Shown: positions 1 to 9,583 of the stretch, piece by piece
Layout: every line of letters begins with the position of its first letter
Position numbering within the stretch: the stretch's first letter is position 1
From: Paracoccaceae bacterium
GTDB lineage: Bacteria > Pseudomonadota > Alphaproteobacteria > Rhodobacterales > Rhodobacteraceae
NCBI GenBank assembly: GCA_024742575.1
Contig: JANSYF010000003.1
Coordinates: forward strand, 62,001-126,000
Length of the DNA stretch: 64,000 bases
Direction: 5' to 3'
Translations under genes and position numbers: made by a program
Notes under the pieces: model-generated
Told to the model about the DNA's origin: nothing
The model's input: the letters and a program-made list of their open reading frames with translations, nothing else
The model's database searches: none

Positions 1-66
1 TTCGGCATAGGCCAGAGCGGCTTCGCTTTCGGTATCTTCAAGAGGATTGATGTCTTGCTTGTTCAT
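1..66 (-). CDS. glycine betaine ABC transporter permease, N-terminal fragment (truncated by window edge)
   Basis: Reverse strand ATG at 66 reads MNKQDINPLEDTESEAALAYAE...; ATGA overlap with the stop of the upstream ATP-binding gene; position fits a proW-type permease. Confidence 0.55.
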   Translation of the reverse strand, partial: MNKQDINPLEDTESEAALAYAE

Positions 67-1166
67 GACACTTCTGTTCCCTCGATCACGGTGCGCAACA
101 GATCTTTGCGCGTGATGACGCCGACATCCTGACCAGCGTCCTGCACGATAACGGCACTGTCGGTATCGATGGCGAGATTGATCAGCGTGCTCAGCGTTTC
201 CTGCGCCCCCACCCGTGGCGCATCCGCCTCAAGCGGGCCGTGTGCCGCAACGTGGGCGCCGATGGGCTGCATGACCGCATGGGCATGCACCACCTTGAGC
301 CGTGAAATCCCGGCGACAAAATCGGCCACGTAGTCGTCAGCCGGGTGCATGACAATTTCTTCTGCCGTTCCCATCTGCACCAGCTTGCCATCACGCATGA
401 TGGCAATGCGATCTCCGATGCGGACAGCCTCGTCCAAATCATGGGTGATGAAGACCGTGGTTTTCTTGAGGATTTTGCTCAGTCGGATGAATTCGTCTTG
501 CAACTGGCGACGGATCAGCGGGTCCAGCGCCGAGAACGGTTCGTCCATCAAAAGCACGTCCGGATTCGCGGCCAATGCACGCGCCAGACCGACCCGTTGT
601 TGCATCCCGCCGGACAGTTCGTGGGCGAATTTCGCGCCCCATGCGCCCAATTCCACGATGTCCAGAATCGCTGCGGCCTGCCGCATCCGTTCGTTCTTGG
701 CTACCTGCCTGATCTCAAGCGGCATCGCCACGTTGTCCAGTACCGACCTGTGCGGCATCAGCGCAAAATTCTGGAATACCATGCCGATCTTGCGGTTGCG
801 GAACGTCTGCAACTCTTTTGGGCCCAGCGCCATCACGTCGGTGCCTTCAATCACGATCTTACCAGCCGTCGGTTCAAGTAACCGGTTGAAATGGCGCACA
901 AGTGTGGATTTTCCGCTGCCCGACAAACCCATGATGCAGAAGATTTCGCCACGATTGACTGACAGGCTCACATTCGCCACGCCGACCACCGCATTGTGAC
1001 GCGACAGAACCTCAGCCTTGGTCAATCCCTCTTCGCGGATTGATTTCAACGCGGCCTGCGGATTGGCTCCGAAAATCTTCCAGACATCAGAAATCTCAAT
1101 GACGGTGTCGTCATGCATCAGGCCGCGCCTCATTTCTTGATTGGGTAGGGAGCGACCGCCGGACAT
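63..1166 (-). CDS. proV: glycine betaine/proline ABC transporter ATP-binding protein (ProV-like, C-terminal CBS region)
   Basis: Walker A GLSGSGKST, signature LSGGMQQRVGLARAL, Walker B VLLMDEPFSALDP; next to a betaine-binding protein. Start may be the internal Met of MHDDTVIEIS. Confidence 0.9.
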   Translation of the reverse strand: MSGGRSLPNQEMRRGLMHDDTVIEISDVWKIFGANPQAALKSIREEGLTKAEVLSRHNAVVGVANVSLSVNRGEIFCIMGLSGSGKSTLVRHFNRLLEPTAGKIVIEGTDVMALGPKELQTFRNRKIGMVFQNFALMPHRSVLDNVAMPLEIRQVAKNERMRQAAAILDIVELGAWGAKFAHELSGGMQQRVGLARALAANPDVLLMDEPFSALDPLIRRQLQDEFIRLSKILKKTTVFITHDLDEAVRIGDRIAIMRDGKLVQMGTAEEIVMHPADDYVADFVAGISRLKVVHAHAVMQPIGAHVAAHGPLEADAPRVGAQETLSTLINLAIDTDSAVIVQDAGQDVGVITRKDLLRTVIEGTEVS

Positions 1167-1198
1167 CTACCCGGCGGCCAAAGTTCAGCGACCGTGGG

Positions 1199-2164
1199 TC
1201 AGAGACCAAGCCACGCGTCGACACGATCAGTATTGGCTTCAACCCACTCTGCCGCCACTTCTGCCGGATCGCGGCCATTGGCGCTGATTTCAAAAGCCAG
1301 CGAACTGACGTCAGCGGCTTCAAGTCCGAAGTTCTGGAAGAACTCGGCAATCGCCGGGGACCGATCGACCAGTGAATTGGACCATGCGATCTGCACGTCT
1401 TTCAGCGCATCCTTGGACGCAACCATGGACTTGTTGTACCAATCAGGATCATCCGACGGCTGCACCATGACGTATTTTTCGGGATCGAATGTCGGCTCTG
1501 TGAGCATCATCACGTCAAACATGTACCAGACAGCATGCGGTTCGTAGCAGTAGAACGCATAGCCTTCGCCCTTAGCGATGCTGTCCTTGATGCGCGCTGT
1601 TTTGACCGCTTCTTCAGCACGGATAGGTTCGATGAAATCAAGCAGGCCGTAGTCGCGCGTTTTGACCTCGTTCACGTTGGCGGACGCCCAACCTGGCGCA
1701 CCGATCCACAACTCACCTTTACCGTTGCCATCGCTGTCCATCAGCGCCGCCACATCGGGACGACCTAGGTCGGTGATGTCTGTAATGTTGTTAGCTTCAC
1801 CGAACTGCTTGGACACGCAGAACCCCTGATTGCCTTGATAGGGGTTTGTCGACAAAGTGACGGTGCCTGCCTCATCCACATATTGCTTGGTAAAGCTTTC
1901 CTGGTTTGGCAGCCAAACATCGGGGTGTACGTCGATGTCGCCTTTGCCCTGATCCATCGCCTGGAAAATTGTGGCGTTGTTGCCGGGTACATATTCGACC
2001 TTGCCGCCGATCCGGGTCTCGACGACGTTCCCCAGAACATGGGCAATGGCCTGTGCGCCAGTCCAAGAAGGCACGCCGATCTTTACCTCTTCCGACGCAA
2101 AGGCCGGGAGGGCAAAAGTGCTGACCACTGCGGCCAGCCCAAGGCTTTTGAAACTCTTGATCAT
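1199..2164 (-). CDS. proX: glycine betaine ABC transporter substrate-binding protein
   Basis: Signal peptide MIKSFKSLGLAAVVSTFALPAFA; OpuAC-like sequence (GVPSWTGAQAIAHVLGNV..., DIDVHPDVWLPNQ). Confidence 0.88.
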   Translation of the reverse strand: MIKSFKSLGLAAVVSTFALPAFASEEVKIGVPSWTGAQAIAHVLGNVVETRIGGKVEYVPGNNATIFQAMDQGKGDIDVHPDVWLPNQESFTKQYVDEAGTVTLSTNPYQGNQGFCVSKQFGEANNITDITDLGRPDVAALMDSDGNGKGELWIGAPGWASANVNEVKTRDYGLLDFIEPIRAEEAVKTARIKDSIAKGEGYAFYCYEPHAVWYMFDVMMLTEPTFDPEKYVMVQPSDDPDWYNKSMVASKDALKDVQIAWSNSLVDRSPAIAEFFQNFGLEAADVSSLAFEISANGRDPAEVAAEWVEANTDRVDAWLGL

Positions 2165-2433
2165 TATAGTCTCCTCTGTTGGTGGCGGGTCATTCTTGAC
2201 TCGCTCTACATATTCTTATTGCGCGAGCCCTTATGCTCGCGCGCTGACTGCGTCTCTCAGATCGCCAAGCTTATGAGGATCAACAACGACTCTTGGCACC
2301 AGAGATTCACGTCCATGTGCAAGCCTAGGAACAGATTTTCGGACCACTCCAATTCAAACATTTCATCAAACTATTCCGATTTTGCATGAATTCCTGTATG
2401 ATCCCAAAAAACTTCATATTTTCAGAGGCATGA

Positions 2434-3318
2434 ATGGATCTCAACTGGCTGCGTGATTTCGAGTGCCTTGCACGTACGCAAAATTTCACCCGGGCCGCTG
2501 ATGAAAGAAATATCACTCAATCCGCGTTTAGCCGCAGAATTAAGGCTTTGGAAAACTGGGTCGGCCTGCCTTTGGTGAATCGCGCGACCTATCCGGTGCA
2601 ACTGACCGACGCCGGATTACAATTCTTGCCAGTGGCGACCGCTGCCATGTCCCAATTGTCCGAAAGTCGCCAAACCTTGCGAGACGCGGATCGAGGCGAG
2701 CATCGATTCATCCGGTTTTCGGTCTTGCACACGATCTCGGTCAACTTTCTTGCCAATCGGATCGAGACACTACAGCACAGCATGAATGACATTCGGACAC
2801 GGGTGATCTCGGACTCGCTCAGCACATGTTGCGAACTGCTGGTCGAGGGCGCGGTGGATATCATGCTATGCTACACGCACAGCGCCGTTTCGTTGACGAT
2901 CGATGAGGCCGCGTTCGAGCGCAAAGATTTGCTGGCCGACCGCCTGATCCCGGTTGCCGCCGCAGAGCCGGCACTCAAGAACGGGTGGAATTTGAGCAAC
3001 CCCAATAGCAAGGATATCCCCTACCTCGCCTATGAACGCACAAGTTTTCTGGGGATCGTCGTCGAACACACAATCGGACGCAAACCGTTCAACGCCGAAA
3101 CGATCTACGTCGATGGGTTGGTCGAAGCGATCAAACGCCGTCTTGTCGCCGGAAGCGGATTTGCCTGGATGCCAGAAACGGCAATCCAAAGTGAATTGGC
3201 CGACGGGACATTGGTGCCGATCGGCGATGACGCCTGGGTCACACAACTTACCATTGCCGCCTACGCGAACCCGTTACAGTTTGACAAAACCACAAGAAAC
3301 TTATGGGACGCTTTGTGA
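2434..3318 (+). CDS. LysR family transcriptional regulator
   Basis: N-terminal HTH MDLNWLRDFECLARTQNFTRAADERNITQSAFSRRIKALE; divergent from proX. Confidence 0.9.
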   Translation: MDLNWLRDFECLARTQNFTRAADERNITQSAFSRRIKALENWVGLPLVNRATYPVQLTDAGLQFLPVATAAMSQLSESRQTLRDADRGEHRFIRFSVLHTISVNFLANRIETLQHSMNDIRTRVISDSLSTCCELLVEGAVDIMLCYTHSAVSLTIDEAAFERKDLLADRLIPVAAAEPALKNGWNLSNPNSKDIPYLAYERTSFLGIVVEHTIGRKPFNAETIYVDGLVEAIKRRLVAGSGFAWMPETAIQSELADGTLVPIGDDAWVTQLTIAAYANPLQFDKTTRNLWDAL

Positions 3319-3389
3319 CGCGGCCAAGCGAAGTCGCAGTCAAGATTGTTAATATCGGGTGGTGCTGGGCATGACTGCGAAGGGGAAAA

Positions 3390-3466
3390 TGGCGGACCGA
3401 GGAGGATTCGAACCCCCGACCCCTTGATTCGTAGTCAAGTACTCTATCCAGCTGAGCTATCGGTCC
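3390..3466 (-). tRNA. tRNA-Arg(ACG), CCA encoded
   Basis: Reverse strand GGACCGATAGCTCAGCTGGATAGAGTACTTGACTACGAATCAAGGGGTCGGGGGTTCGAATCCTCCTCGGTCCGCCA folds as a 77-nt cloverleaf; loop CTACGAA gives anticodon ACG. Confidence 0.97.
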
Positions 3467-3546
3467 GTGAGGGGGGGAAATAGCCCCAGTACCGGAGTGA
3501 TGCAAGCGCAAATTCCAAGAAAATTTCTGGCACGCATCGCGGCCCT

Positions 3547-4929
3547 TTAACTGATGCCGCCCATTGGCAATCGGATGCGAAACGCCGTTCCGGTTTGGTC
3601 AGTTTTGACAAGTTGCAAACTGCCTCCATGCCCGCGAACAAGCTCTTCAGCAATGGCCAGCCCTAGGCCCGAGCCCCCCTTGCGGGCGCCACCTTGAAAC
3701 GGTTGAAACAAGTGTTCGACGGCCTTGGGTGGTAACCCCGGACCGGTGTCCGTCACATCGATACACCACGCGTCATCGCAAACCTTCGCTGCAACATTGA
3801 TCTCTCCGGGTGTTCCCGTGCCGATAATCGCCTGGCGCGCATTGCGCACAAGGTTGGACAAAACGCGGTACATTTGTTCCGGGTCGGCGCGGACCATCAG
3901 GTTTCCGGGCACATCCTCGCTCAAGCTTAGATCGAATTCACCAATGGCAAGACGTTCGCTATCCAGAACGTCGGACACCAGTTGCGCAAGGTTGACCAGC
4001 GTCAGCGTCGGCGCAGGTTCTTCTGCCCGCCCAAAAGCAAGGGTGCTTTCGCAGAGCGACACAGCACGTGTGATCGAATTCACCAGTTTGGGCGCCATAC
4101 GCTTGACCGCCGGATCTTCGCTCATCTCAATTCGGTCGGTGAAAAGCTGCGCCGACGTTAGGATATTTCGCAAATCATGGCTCACACGGGCCACCGCACC
4201 GCCCAACTGCGCCAGTCGTTCCTTCTGCTTGAGCGCTTGCGTCAGCTGCGTCTGCAGGGATTGCAGCGCTTTTTCCGCGTCGCGCAGTTCGGTTACGCTG
4301 GCCGAGGGCTGAATGATCCGCCGCGCGTCTTCGGGGGCCTTGGCATAGCTTTGCATATGCCCAACTACGCCCTTGATCGGCTTCACGAGCAAAATCCGAA
4401 CTGCAAGGAACAAGAGACCCGCAGTCACGATCGAGATCACCGCCGACAGCACCAGAATGCGCAGGCCATAATCAATCATCGCCATTCGCAACTCGCTGGT
4501 ATCAAGCGTAATCTCGATCAGAAGACCACCATCGCGAAACGGGTTGCCAATCACACGGATCGTTTCGTTTTCAGTGTCCGTCAAGCGCGCCATGGCATCA
4601 CGGATCAGCGTCAGCGCTGTTGCGTCTCGTAAATCGAACGTCTGCGAAACCTCGCTTGGCATTGGAGAGGACAGCACCAGTTGCCGCAACTCGTCACGCC
4701 GCAAGACCACGTTATACACGCCAGCATTCAGCAAAAGCTCCGCTTCAAGCTCACTGTCGATCATGTCGTCGGCCAAAAGCGCCAGAGACGCAATCTGCGC
4801 CCGTTCCAGCCGGTTCAAAAGGAAGTCCTCTCGATACCGCGCTATAGATGGAACGAAGATCATGATCTCTGCCAGCATCACAAAGACCGTGGTCAGTATC
4901 AGGAAACGACCGGACAGCGAATTTATCAT
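3547..4929 (-). CDS. HAMP-containing sensor histidine kinase
   Basis: Two TM segments, H-box RVSHDLRNILTSAQLF, N-box NLVRNARQAI, G-boxes DTGPGLPP and GGSGLGLAI. Confidence 0.9.
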   Translation of the reverse strand: MINSLSGRFLILTTVFVMLAEIMIFVPSIARYREDFLLNRLERAQIASLALLADDMIDSELEAELLLNAGVYNVVLRRDELRQLVLSSPMPSEVSQTFDLRDATALTLIRDAMARLTDTENETIRVIGNPFRDGGLLIEITLDTSELRMAMIDYGLRILVLSAVISIVTAGLLFLAVRILLVKPIKGVVGHMQSYAKAPEDARRIIQPSASVTELRDAEKALQSLQTQLTQALKQKERLAQLGGAVARVSHDLRNILTSAQLFTDRIEMSEDPAVKRMAPKLVNSITRAVSLCESTLAFGRAEEPAPTLTLVNLAQLVSDVLDSERLAIGEFDLSLSEDVPGNLMVRADPEQMYRVLSNLVRNARQAIIGTGTPGEINVAAKVCDDAWCIDVTDTGPGLPPKAVEHLFQPFQGGARKGGSGLGLAIAEELVRGHGGSLQLVKTDQTGTAFRIRLPMGGIS

Positions 4930-4953
4930 GGATGTGCCCTCCGATCTTTCATG

Positions 4954-6372
4954 TCAGGGCAGCCACTTTTGAACAAATCCGACAACTTTCTTTATGAGGT
5001 CATTCTCAAACAGTCGAGGAGAGAAGTAAGCGCCCGCAGCACGTTTGTTAAGTTCCCCGATTGTCGGGTAAGGCGCGACCATGTTGGCGATCTGACCCAT
5101 TTTCATTTTATTAGCGATCACCAGCGCCCAAAGATTGATTAACTCGCCCGCTTGCTCACCAGCAATCGACGCTCCGACAGGTCGGCCCTTGACCACCATC
5201 ACTTTGATCAGACCACGTGTCTTGCGTTCGGCGATTGCGCGGTCGTTATGATTGTAGTGGAACCGCACAACCTCAAGCTTGTCTCCATGCTCTTTGCGCG
5301 CCTGTTCCTCGGTCAAACCGACCTGCGACAGCTCTGGTTGCGTGTACGTCGCCCATGGGATGTGCCGTGTCGTGGCTTTGGACGGCAGACCAAACAGCAT
5401 AGACCTGATGATGACCCCAGCATGGTATCCGGCCACATGGGTGAACTGCAGACCGCCCGCCACGTCACCGATGGCATAAACCTTTTTATTCGAGGTCCGC
5501 ATCGTCGCATCAACCTCGATACCCGTGCGCGTTGTCTTGATGCCTGCCTTATCCAGATCAAGGCCTGCAGTGTTCGCTTTGCGCCCCACAGCGACAAGGA
5601 TATGCGTGCCTTTGAACACGCGGCCGTCTTCGGTTTCGACTTCGAAAGCGCCCTCTTTGCCGCGTACTTCTTTCGCGTTCGATCCTTCCGCAATCTCAAG
5701 ACCTTCTTCGCGCAAACTGTCGAGCACGATCGCGGCCATTTCCGGATCATCCTTGCCCAGCGCTTTGGCCCCTTCGATCACAGTCACCTTTGACCCCAAC
5801 CGCAAATGCGCCTGTGCCATCTCCATGCCAATGGGTCCGCCGCCGATGACCAGCAAGTGTTCAGGCTGTTGGCGCAGCTCCCACAGTGATTCATTGGTGA
5901 TGTAAGGCACTTTGTCCAAGCCGGGGATCGGCGGCACAAAAGGTGACGATCCCGTTGAGATCACAACTCGACGTGCGATGATACGATACGGACCTGCCTC
6001 GACCTCGGTCGGAGACACGAAGCGGCCGAATTCGCGGATCACCCGCACACCCAAACCTTCGAACCGTTCCTGACTGTCCACGGGCTCAATCTGGCTGATC
6101 ACGTCGGCCACATGATCCTTGGCCGCTGCGTAGTTCACCTGAGGGGTGACGTTAGCAATCCCGTATTGGTCGGCATGTGTCATGGCATAGGCCGTCTTGG
6201 CCGATGCGATCAACGCCTTGGATGGAACGCAGCCATAGTTCAGGCAATCCCCACCCATCTTGTGCGCCTCGAGCAGGACAACACTGGCCCCCATCTGCAC
6301 CGCACCTGCTGCCACCGACAATCCGCCGGACCCAGCACCGATAATCAGAACATCTGTCTTGATGGTTTCCAT
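4954..6372 (-). CDS. FAD-dependent pyridine nucleotide-disulphide oxidoreductase (mercuric reductase/dihydrolipoamide dehydrogenase-like)
   Basis: GAGSGGLSVAAGA dinucleotide fold, redox motif GGDCLNYGCVPSKALI, second NAD fold VIGGGPIGMEMA; no N-terminal HMA domain. Confidence 0.88.
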   Translation of the reverse strand: METIKTDVLIIGAGSGGLSVAAGAVQMGASVVLLEAHKMGGDCLNYGCVPSKALIASAKTAYAMTHADQYGIANVTPQVNYAAAKDHVADVISQIEPVDSQERFEGLGVRVIREFGRFVSPTEVEAGPYRIIARRVVISTGSSPFVPPIPGLDKVPYITNESLWELRQQPEHLLVIGGGPIGMEMAQAHLRLGSKVTVIEGAKALGKDDPEMAAIVLDSLREEGLEIAEGSNAKEVRGKEGAFEVETEDGRVFKGTHILVAVGRKANTAGLDLDKAGIKTTRTGIEVDATMRTSNKKVYAIGDVAGGLQFTHVAGYHAGVIIRSMLFGLPSKATTRHIPWATYTQPELSQVGLTEEQARKEHGDKLEVVRFHYNHNDRAIAERKTRGLIKVMVVKGRPVGASIAGEQAGELINLWALVIANKMKMGQIANMVAPYPTIGELNKRAAGAYFSPRLFENDLIKKVVGFVQKWLP

Positions 6373-6374
6373 GA

Positions 6375-7109
6375 TCACAGTCCTTTCTTGCCGCGCACGG
6401 CCTTCAGCACGATCGGCAGCGCCGCAAGGACACACAGGCCAAGGATCGGGAGCAGAATATGCGGTTCAAAGATGATGCCGAGATTCGGTGTTTCACCCCG
6501 CGCGAACACTTCACCCAGACCAGCCCCAACCGAGGTATAAACCACACCGCCGGGAATGATCCCAAGGAAAGTCGAGACAAAGAACCGATAGAGCGGGACG
6601 CCAACCAATGCAGGCACAAGGTTTGCCACAAAGAATGGCACCGCAGGCACCAACCGGATCAAGAACAGCATCGACCACTGGTTCTCGTCGATCCCATCCT
6701 TGATCTTGCGCACCGCGCCATCGCTGGATTCCATCTTGGCCGCCAGCTTTTCGCCCAAACCGTAACGCGCCGCCAAAAAGATCATCGTCGCGCCGACAGT
6801 GGCCGCAAGAACATTGAACAACGCGCCCGGAAACACTCCGAATAGAAAGCCACCGGTCAGCGTCGCAATCGTTGCCCCGGGCAGGGAAAACCCGACGATC
6901 GCGACATAGGCGAGCATGAACACACCGGCTGTCAGGATGTAATTTGCATCGCGGAACGCCTCGAGCGCTTCGCGATTGGCCGCCAGTGTTTCAAAGCTGA
7001 GGTAATCGCGCAGCGTGAAGGCACCGATTAGCGCCACTGCACCAATCGCAATTAGGGGCGCATAGCGCTTCCATGCCGGGGTATTTTGTGTGTCGGTCAT
7101 ATCGGTCAT
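6375..7109 (-). CDS. TVP38/TMEM64 family membrane protein
   Basis: Multi-TM protein with FSLPGATIATLTGGFLFG and GVPLYRFFVSTFLGIIPGGVVYTSVGAGLG motifs. Confidence 0.85.
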   Translation of the reverse strand: MTDMTDTQNTPAWKRYAPLIAIGAVALIGAFTLRDYLSFETLAANREALEAFRDANYILTAGVFMLAYVAIVGFSLPGATIATLTGGFLFGVFPGALFNVLAATVGATMIFLAARYGLGEKLAAKMESSDGAVRKIKDGIDENQWSMLFLIRLVPAVPFFVANLVPALVGVPLYRFFVSTFLGIIPGGVVYTSVGAGLGEVFARGETPNLGIIFEPHILLPILGLCVLAALPIVLKAVRGKKGL

Positions 7110-7521
7110 TTCATACAGGCCAGAGAAGGCCACCTCTTATATTGGTGTGTTTCGCTTTCCCAAAACATGACCCTTGCAGCAGCCCAGCAACACCCGGATC
7201 ACGCCCGGTTGATCGCTCACTCAGCTTTACGTGATAATCCGTCCCTCAACGGCCTAGATTGAAACATTCAACCGCCTTGCCCCCGGCCAATATTGCAGTC
7301 TGTGTCAAACCCACACGCCGTCGTGTGCCATTGTTTCAATATACCCGCGCAAACGAAAACGTCATACTGGGATTCTCTTGTTTGCAAGTATCCTGGCGGA
7401 GTCGCCCAATCGAGCGACTGGAGCAGCGCCCCCAACAATTTCTGCAAGGGAACACAAACAATAAGGCATTGCATCTCGCCACGTGCACAAGAAAAAACGC
7501 CGAAATTCCCCGACACAGCGT

Positions 7522-7550
7522 TTGACAACCCAAAGTCACCTGCCTATAGC
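7522..7550 (+). promoter_or_regulatory. sigma70-type promoter for rpmH
   Basis: TTGACA (7522-7527), 17-bp spacer, TATAGC (7545-7550), about 70 nt upstream of the rpmH ATG. Confidence 0.6.
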
Positions 7551-7617
7551 ACGGGCTTCGAACACACCCGGTCGCCGAATCCGCGCGGCCCGGCCCGAAT
7601 AAACGGAGTTGGACGCG

Positions 7618-7752
7618 ATGAAACGCACCTATCAGCCCTCGAACCTCGTACGCAAGCGGCGCCACGGCTTCCGGTCGCGTATGGCCACCAAAGCTGGCCG
7701 CAAGATCCTGAACGCGCGCCGCGCACGTGGCCGCAAGTCGCTGAGCGCATAA
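7618..7752 (+). CDS. rpmH: 50S ribosomal protein L34
   Basis: 44 aa [44 protein letters not shown]; below the ORF-track size cutoff. Confidence 0.98.
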   Translation: MKRTYQPSNLVRKRRHGFRSRMATKAGRKILNARRARGRKSLSA

Positions 7753-7776
7753 GCGCCCGCGATCCTTTCGGGATAC

Positions 7777-7845
7777 TGACATGACACCGCCGGAGGCCTC
7801 CTTGGATACAAGGGGAAACACGCCTCCGGCGGTTTCGTCATGTCA
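7777..7845 (+). repeat. Interrupted long inverted repeat/hairpin between rpmH and rnpA
   Basis: TGACATGAC+ACCGCCGGAGGC (7777-7797) pairs with GCCTCCGGCGGT+ttc+GTCATGTCA (7822-7845): 12 bp + 9 bp perfect, 3-nt bulge, 24-nt loop. Confidence 0.85.
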
Positions 7846-8185
7846 TCCTGTCAACGTTCTGCGGCACCGCGCCGATTTCCTGCGCGCCGCCCGCGCACTG
7901 CGCCGGGGGACGGATGGCATGCTGGTGCAGGCGCGGCAGCGTGATGACGACGATCCGACGATTCGGGTCGGATACACATGCTCCAAAAAAATTGGCAACG
8001 CCGTTGCGCGCAACCGTGCCAAGCGCCGCCTGCGCGCAGTGGTGGCCGAAGCCCTTCTGCCGGGTGCGCAACCCGGTTGGGATTACGTCCTGGTCGGCCG
8101 TCCAGGCGTTACCATCGACCGTGATTTTCTAGCCCTGAAACGCGATCTTGCCTATGCACTGCGCAAGATCCACGCCCAGGCATGA
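7781..8185 (+). CDS. rnpA: ribonuclease P protein component
   Basis: [27 protein letters not shown]...[26 protein letters not shown]; directly after rpmH. Confidence 0.95.
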   Translation: MTPPEASLDTRGNTPPAVSSCHPVNVLRHRADFLRAARALRRGTDGMLVQARQRDDDDPTIRVGYTCSKKIGNAVARNRAKRRLRAVVAEALLPGAQPGWDYVLVGRPGVTIDRDFLALKRDLAYALRKIHAQA

Positions 8186-8400
8186 CCCCGCTGGCCTGGA
8201 CCCTTGCCCTGCCCGTCCGCGCCTACCGTCTGATCTTCAGCCCTTGGGTTGGCCACAACTGCCGTTATCACCCCACCTGTTCGGCCTATACCCTAGAGGC
8301 GTTGCGCAAACATGGCGGGATCAAAGGTGGCTGGCTGGCCGCGCGCCGCATCGCCCGCTGTCACCCATGGGGCGGTTCGGGTGTCGACAACGTGCCCTAA
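8182..8400 (+). CDS. yidD: membrane protein insertion efficiency factor YidD
   Basis: [59 protein letters not shown]; overlaps rnpA stop. Confidence 0.95.
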   Translation: MTPLAWTLALPVRAYRLIFSPWVGHNCRYHPTCSAYTLEALRKHGGIKGGWLAARRIARCHPWGGSGVDNVP

Positions 8401-8470
8401 GTGTACAAGGCCGCTTAATCCGCCGTCAATGTTTTGGCCTGACACTGCGCTCCACTAAGGAGCCGATGTC

Positions 8471-9583
8471 TTGGTTGTCGTCATCAATGCCATCAACAAT
8501 GAATTCGCGATCGCGTCAGGCAGCAATGTCAATGTGACGATGGCCTACAGCTATTTTGACTATCCCCCAAACTCGACCAAGGGTCTCGTAATCACATCGA
8601 ACGCGGGCGATCCGTCTCCTTACGAATTCGGCGTCGGCGACAGTTATGATCTAAGCTGGTCTGGCAATGGTGGCAGCAGCACGATAGAGGATGCAGTCGT
8701 CATCCGCAGCGATTATGTCGGCCCCGGCCAAGGCGCCGTTGTCTTCGAAGGCACGGACTCGGAGTCAGGCGAATTGGTGCAGCTTGTCTGGTCGCCGGCG
8801 TTTGACCTCGAAGGCTGGTATTGGTCCAATGGCGGCTCCCCGTCCAACCCAAATGCCTTCTGGACAACTGATCAAAACGCCACCGCCACCTACCAAACAA
8901 TCTGCTTTGCCGAAGATACCCACGTCGACACGCCGTCTGGCCCGCGACCCGTGCAAGCCTTGCGCACAGGCGATGCCGTTCTGACACTCGACAACGGCTC
9001 GCAACCGGTGCTTTGGGTTCGGCGACACGTCCAGAGACTGAATCACAGATGCGATAAATCTGCACCAATCCTGATCCGCGCCTCAACGCTTGGAAAGAAG
9101 CGTCCACACAAGGATCTGATCGTATCGCCACAGCATAGGATTCTCGTCGGCGGTCAGGGACAACTGGACGACCATTTCCAAGGGGAAGCCTTTGTTCCAG
9201 CCAAAGCCCTGACCGTCCTGCCTGGCATTCGCCAACTACTCGGGAGACGTACCGCTATTTGGGTACATTTCGCCTGTGCGCGGCATGAAATCGTCATCGC
9301 AGATGGCTGCTTTTCAGAAACGCTCCTTTTGGGTGACATGGTCATGGCAGGGCTGACAATGCAGGAACGCTACGGCCTTCATCGCGCATTCCTGACATCT
9401 CAAGCCGGCAGCCAACCACTGAACGGCCCACCAGCCCGACCCTGCATGGCAGTTCGTCACTGCCGCGATCACCTTAGGGAAAGAAAAACCCTGCACTTTG
9501 CTTCACGCAAAACGCAGGGCATCATGAATACAAGCACCCAACCGCCCCAAAAAGCGATTACACTTCTAGGCAGTAGCGCATGA
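8471..9583 (+). CDS. Hint (hedgehog/intein) domain-containing protein
   Basis: [32 protein letters not shown]... and [16 protein letters not shown] (8457-8462) 8 nt before a TTG start. Confidence 0.8.
   Translation: MVVVINAINNEFAIASGSNVNVTMAYSYFDYPPNSTKGLVITSNAGDPSPYEFGVGDSYDLSWSGNGGSSTIEDAVVIRSDYVGPGQGAVVFEGTDSESGELVQLVWSPAFDLEGWYWSNGGSPSNPNAFWTTDQNATATYQTICFAEDTHVDTPSGPRPVQALRTGDAVLTLDNGSQPVLWVRRHVQRLNHRCDKSAPILIRASTLGKKRPHKDLIVSPQHRILVGGQGQLDDHFQGEAFVPAKALTVLPGIRQLLGRRTAIWVHFACARHEIVIADGCFSETLLLGDMVMAGLTMQERYGLHRAFLTSQAGSQPLNGPPARPCMAVRHCRDHLRERKTLHFASRKTQGIMNTSTQPPQKAITLLGSSA
9481..9519 (-). terminator. Rho-independent terminator of argF
   Basis: Minus strand CCCTGCGTTTTGCGTGAAGCAAAGTGCAGGG hairpin followed by TTTTTCTT; lies inside the 3' end of the convergent Hint CDS. 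Confidence 0.75.

Noticed and set aside
7259-7841. Several overlapping ORFs upstream of and across rpmH
   Set aside because: They conflict with rpmH, its promoter and rnpA, and have no coherent protein features. The ~380-nt spacer before the promoter could hide an ncRNA, but no known RNA was recognised.
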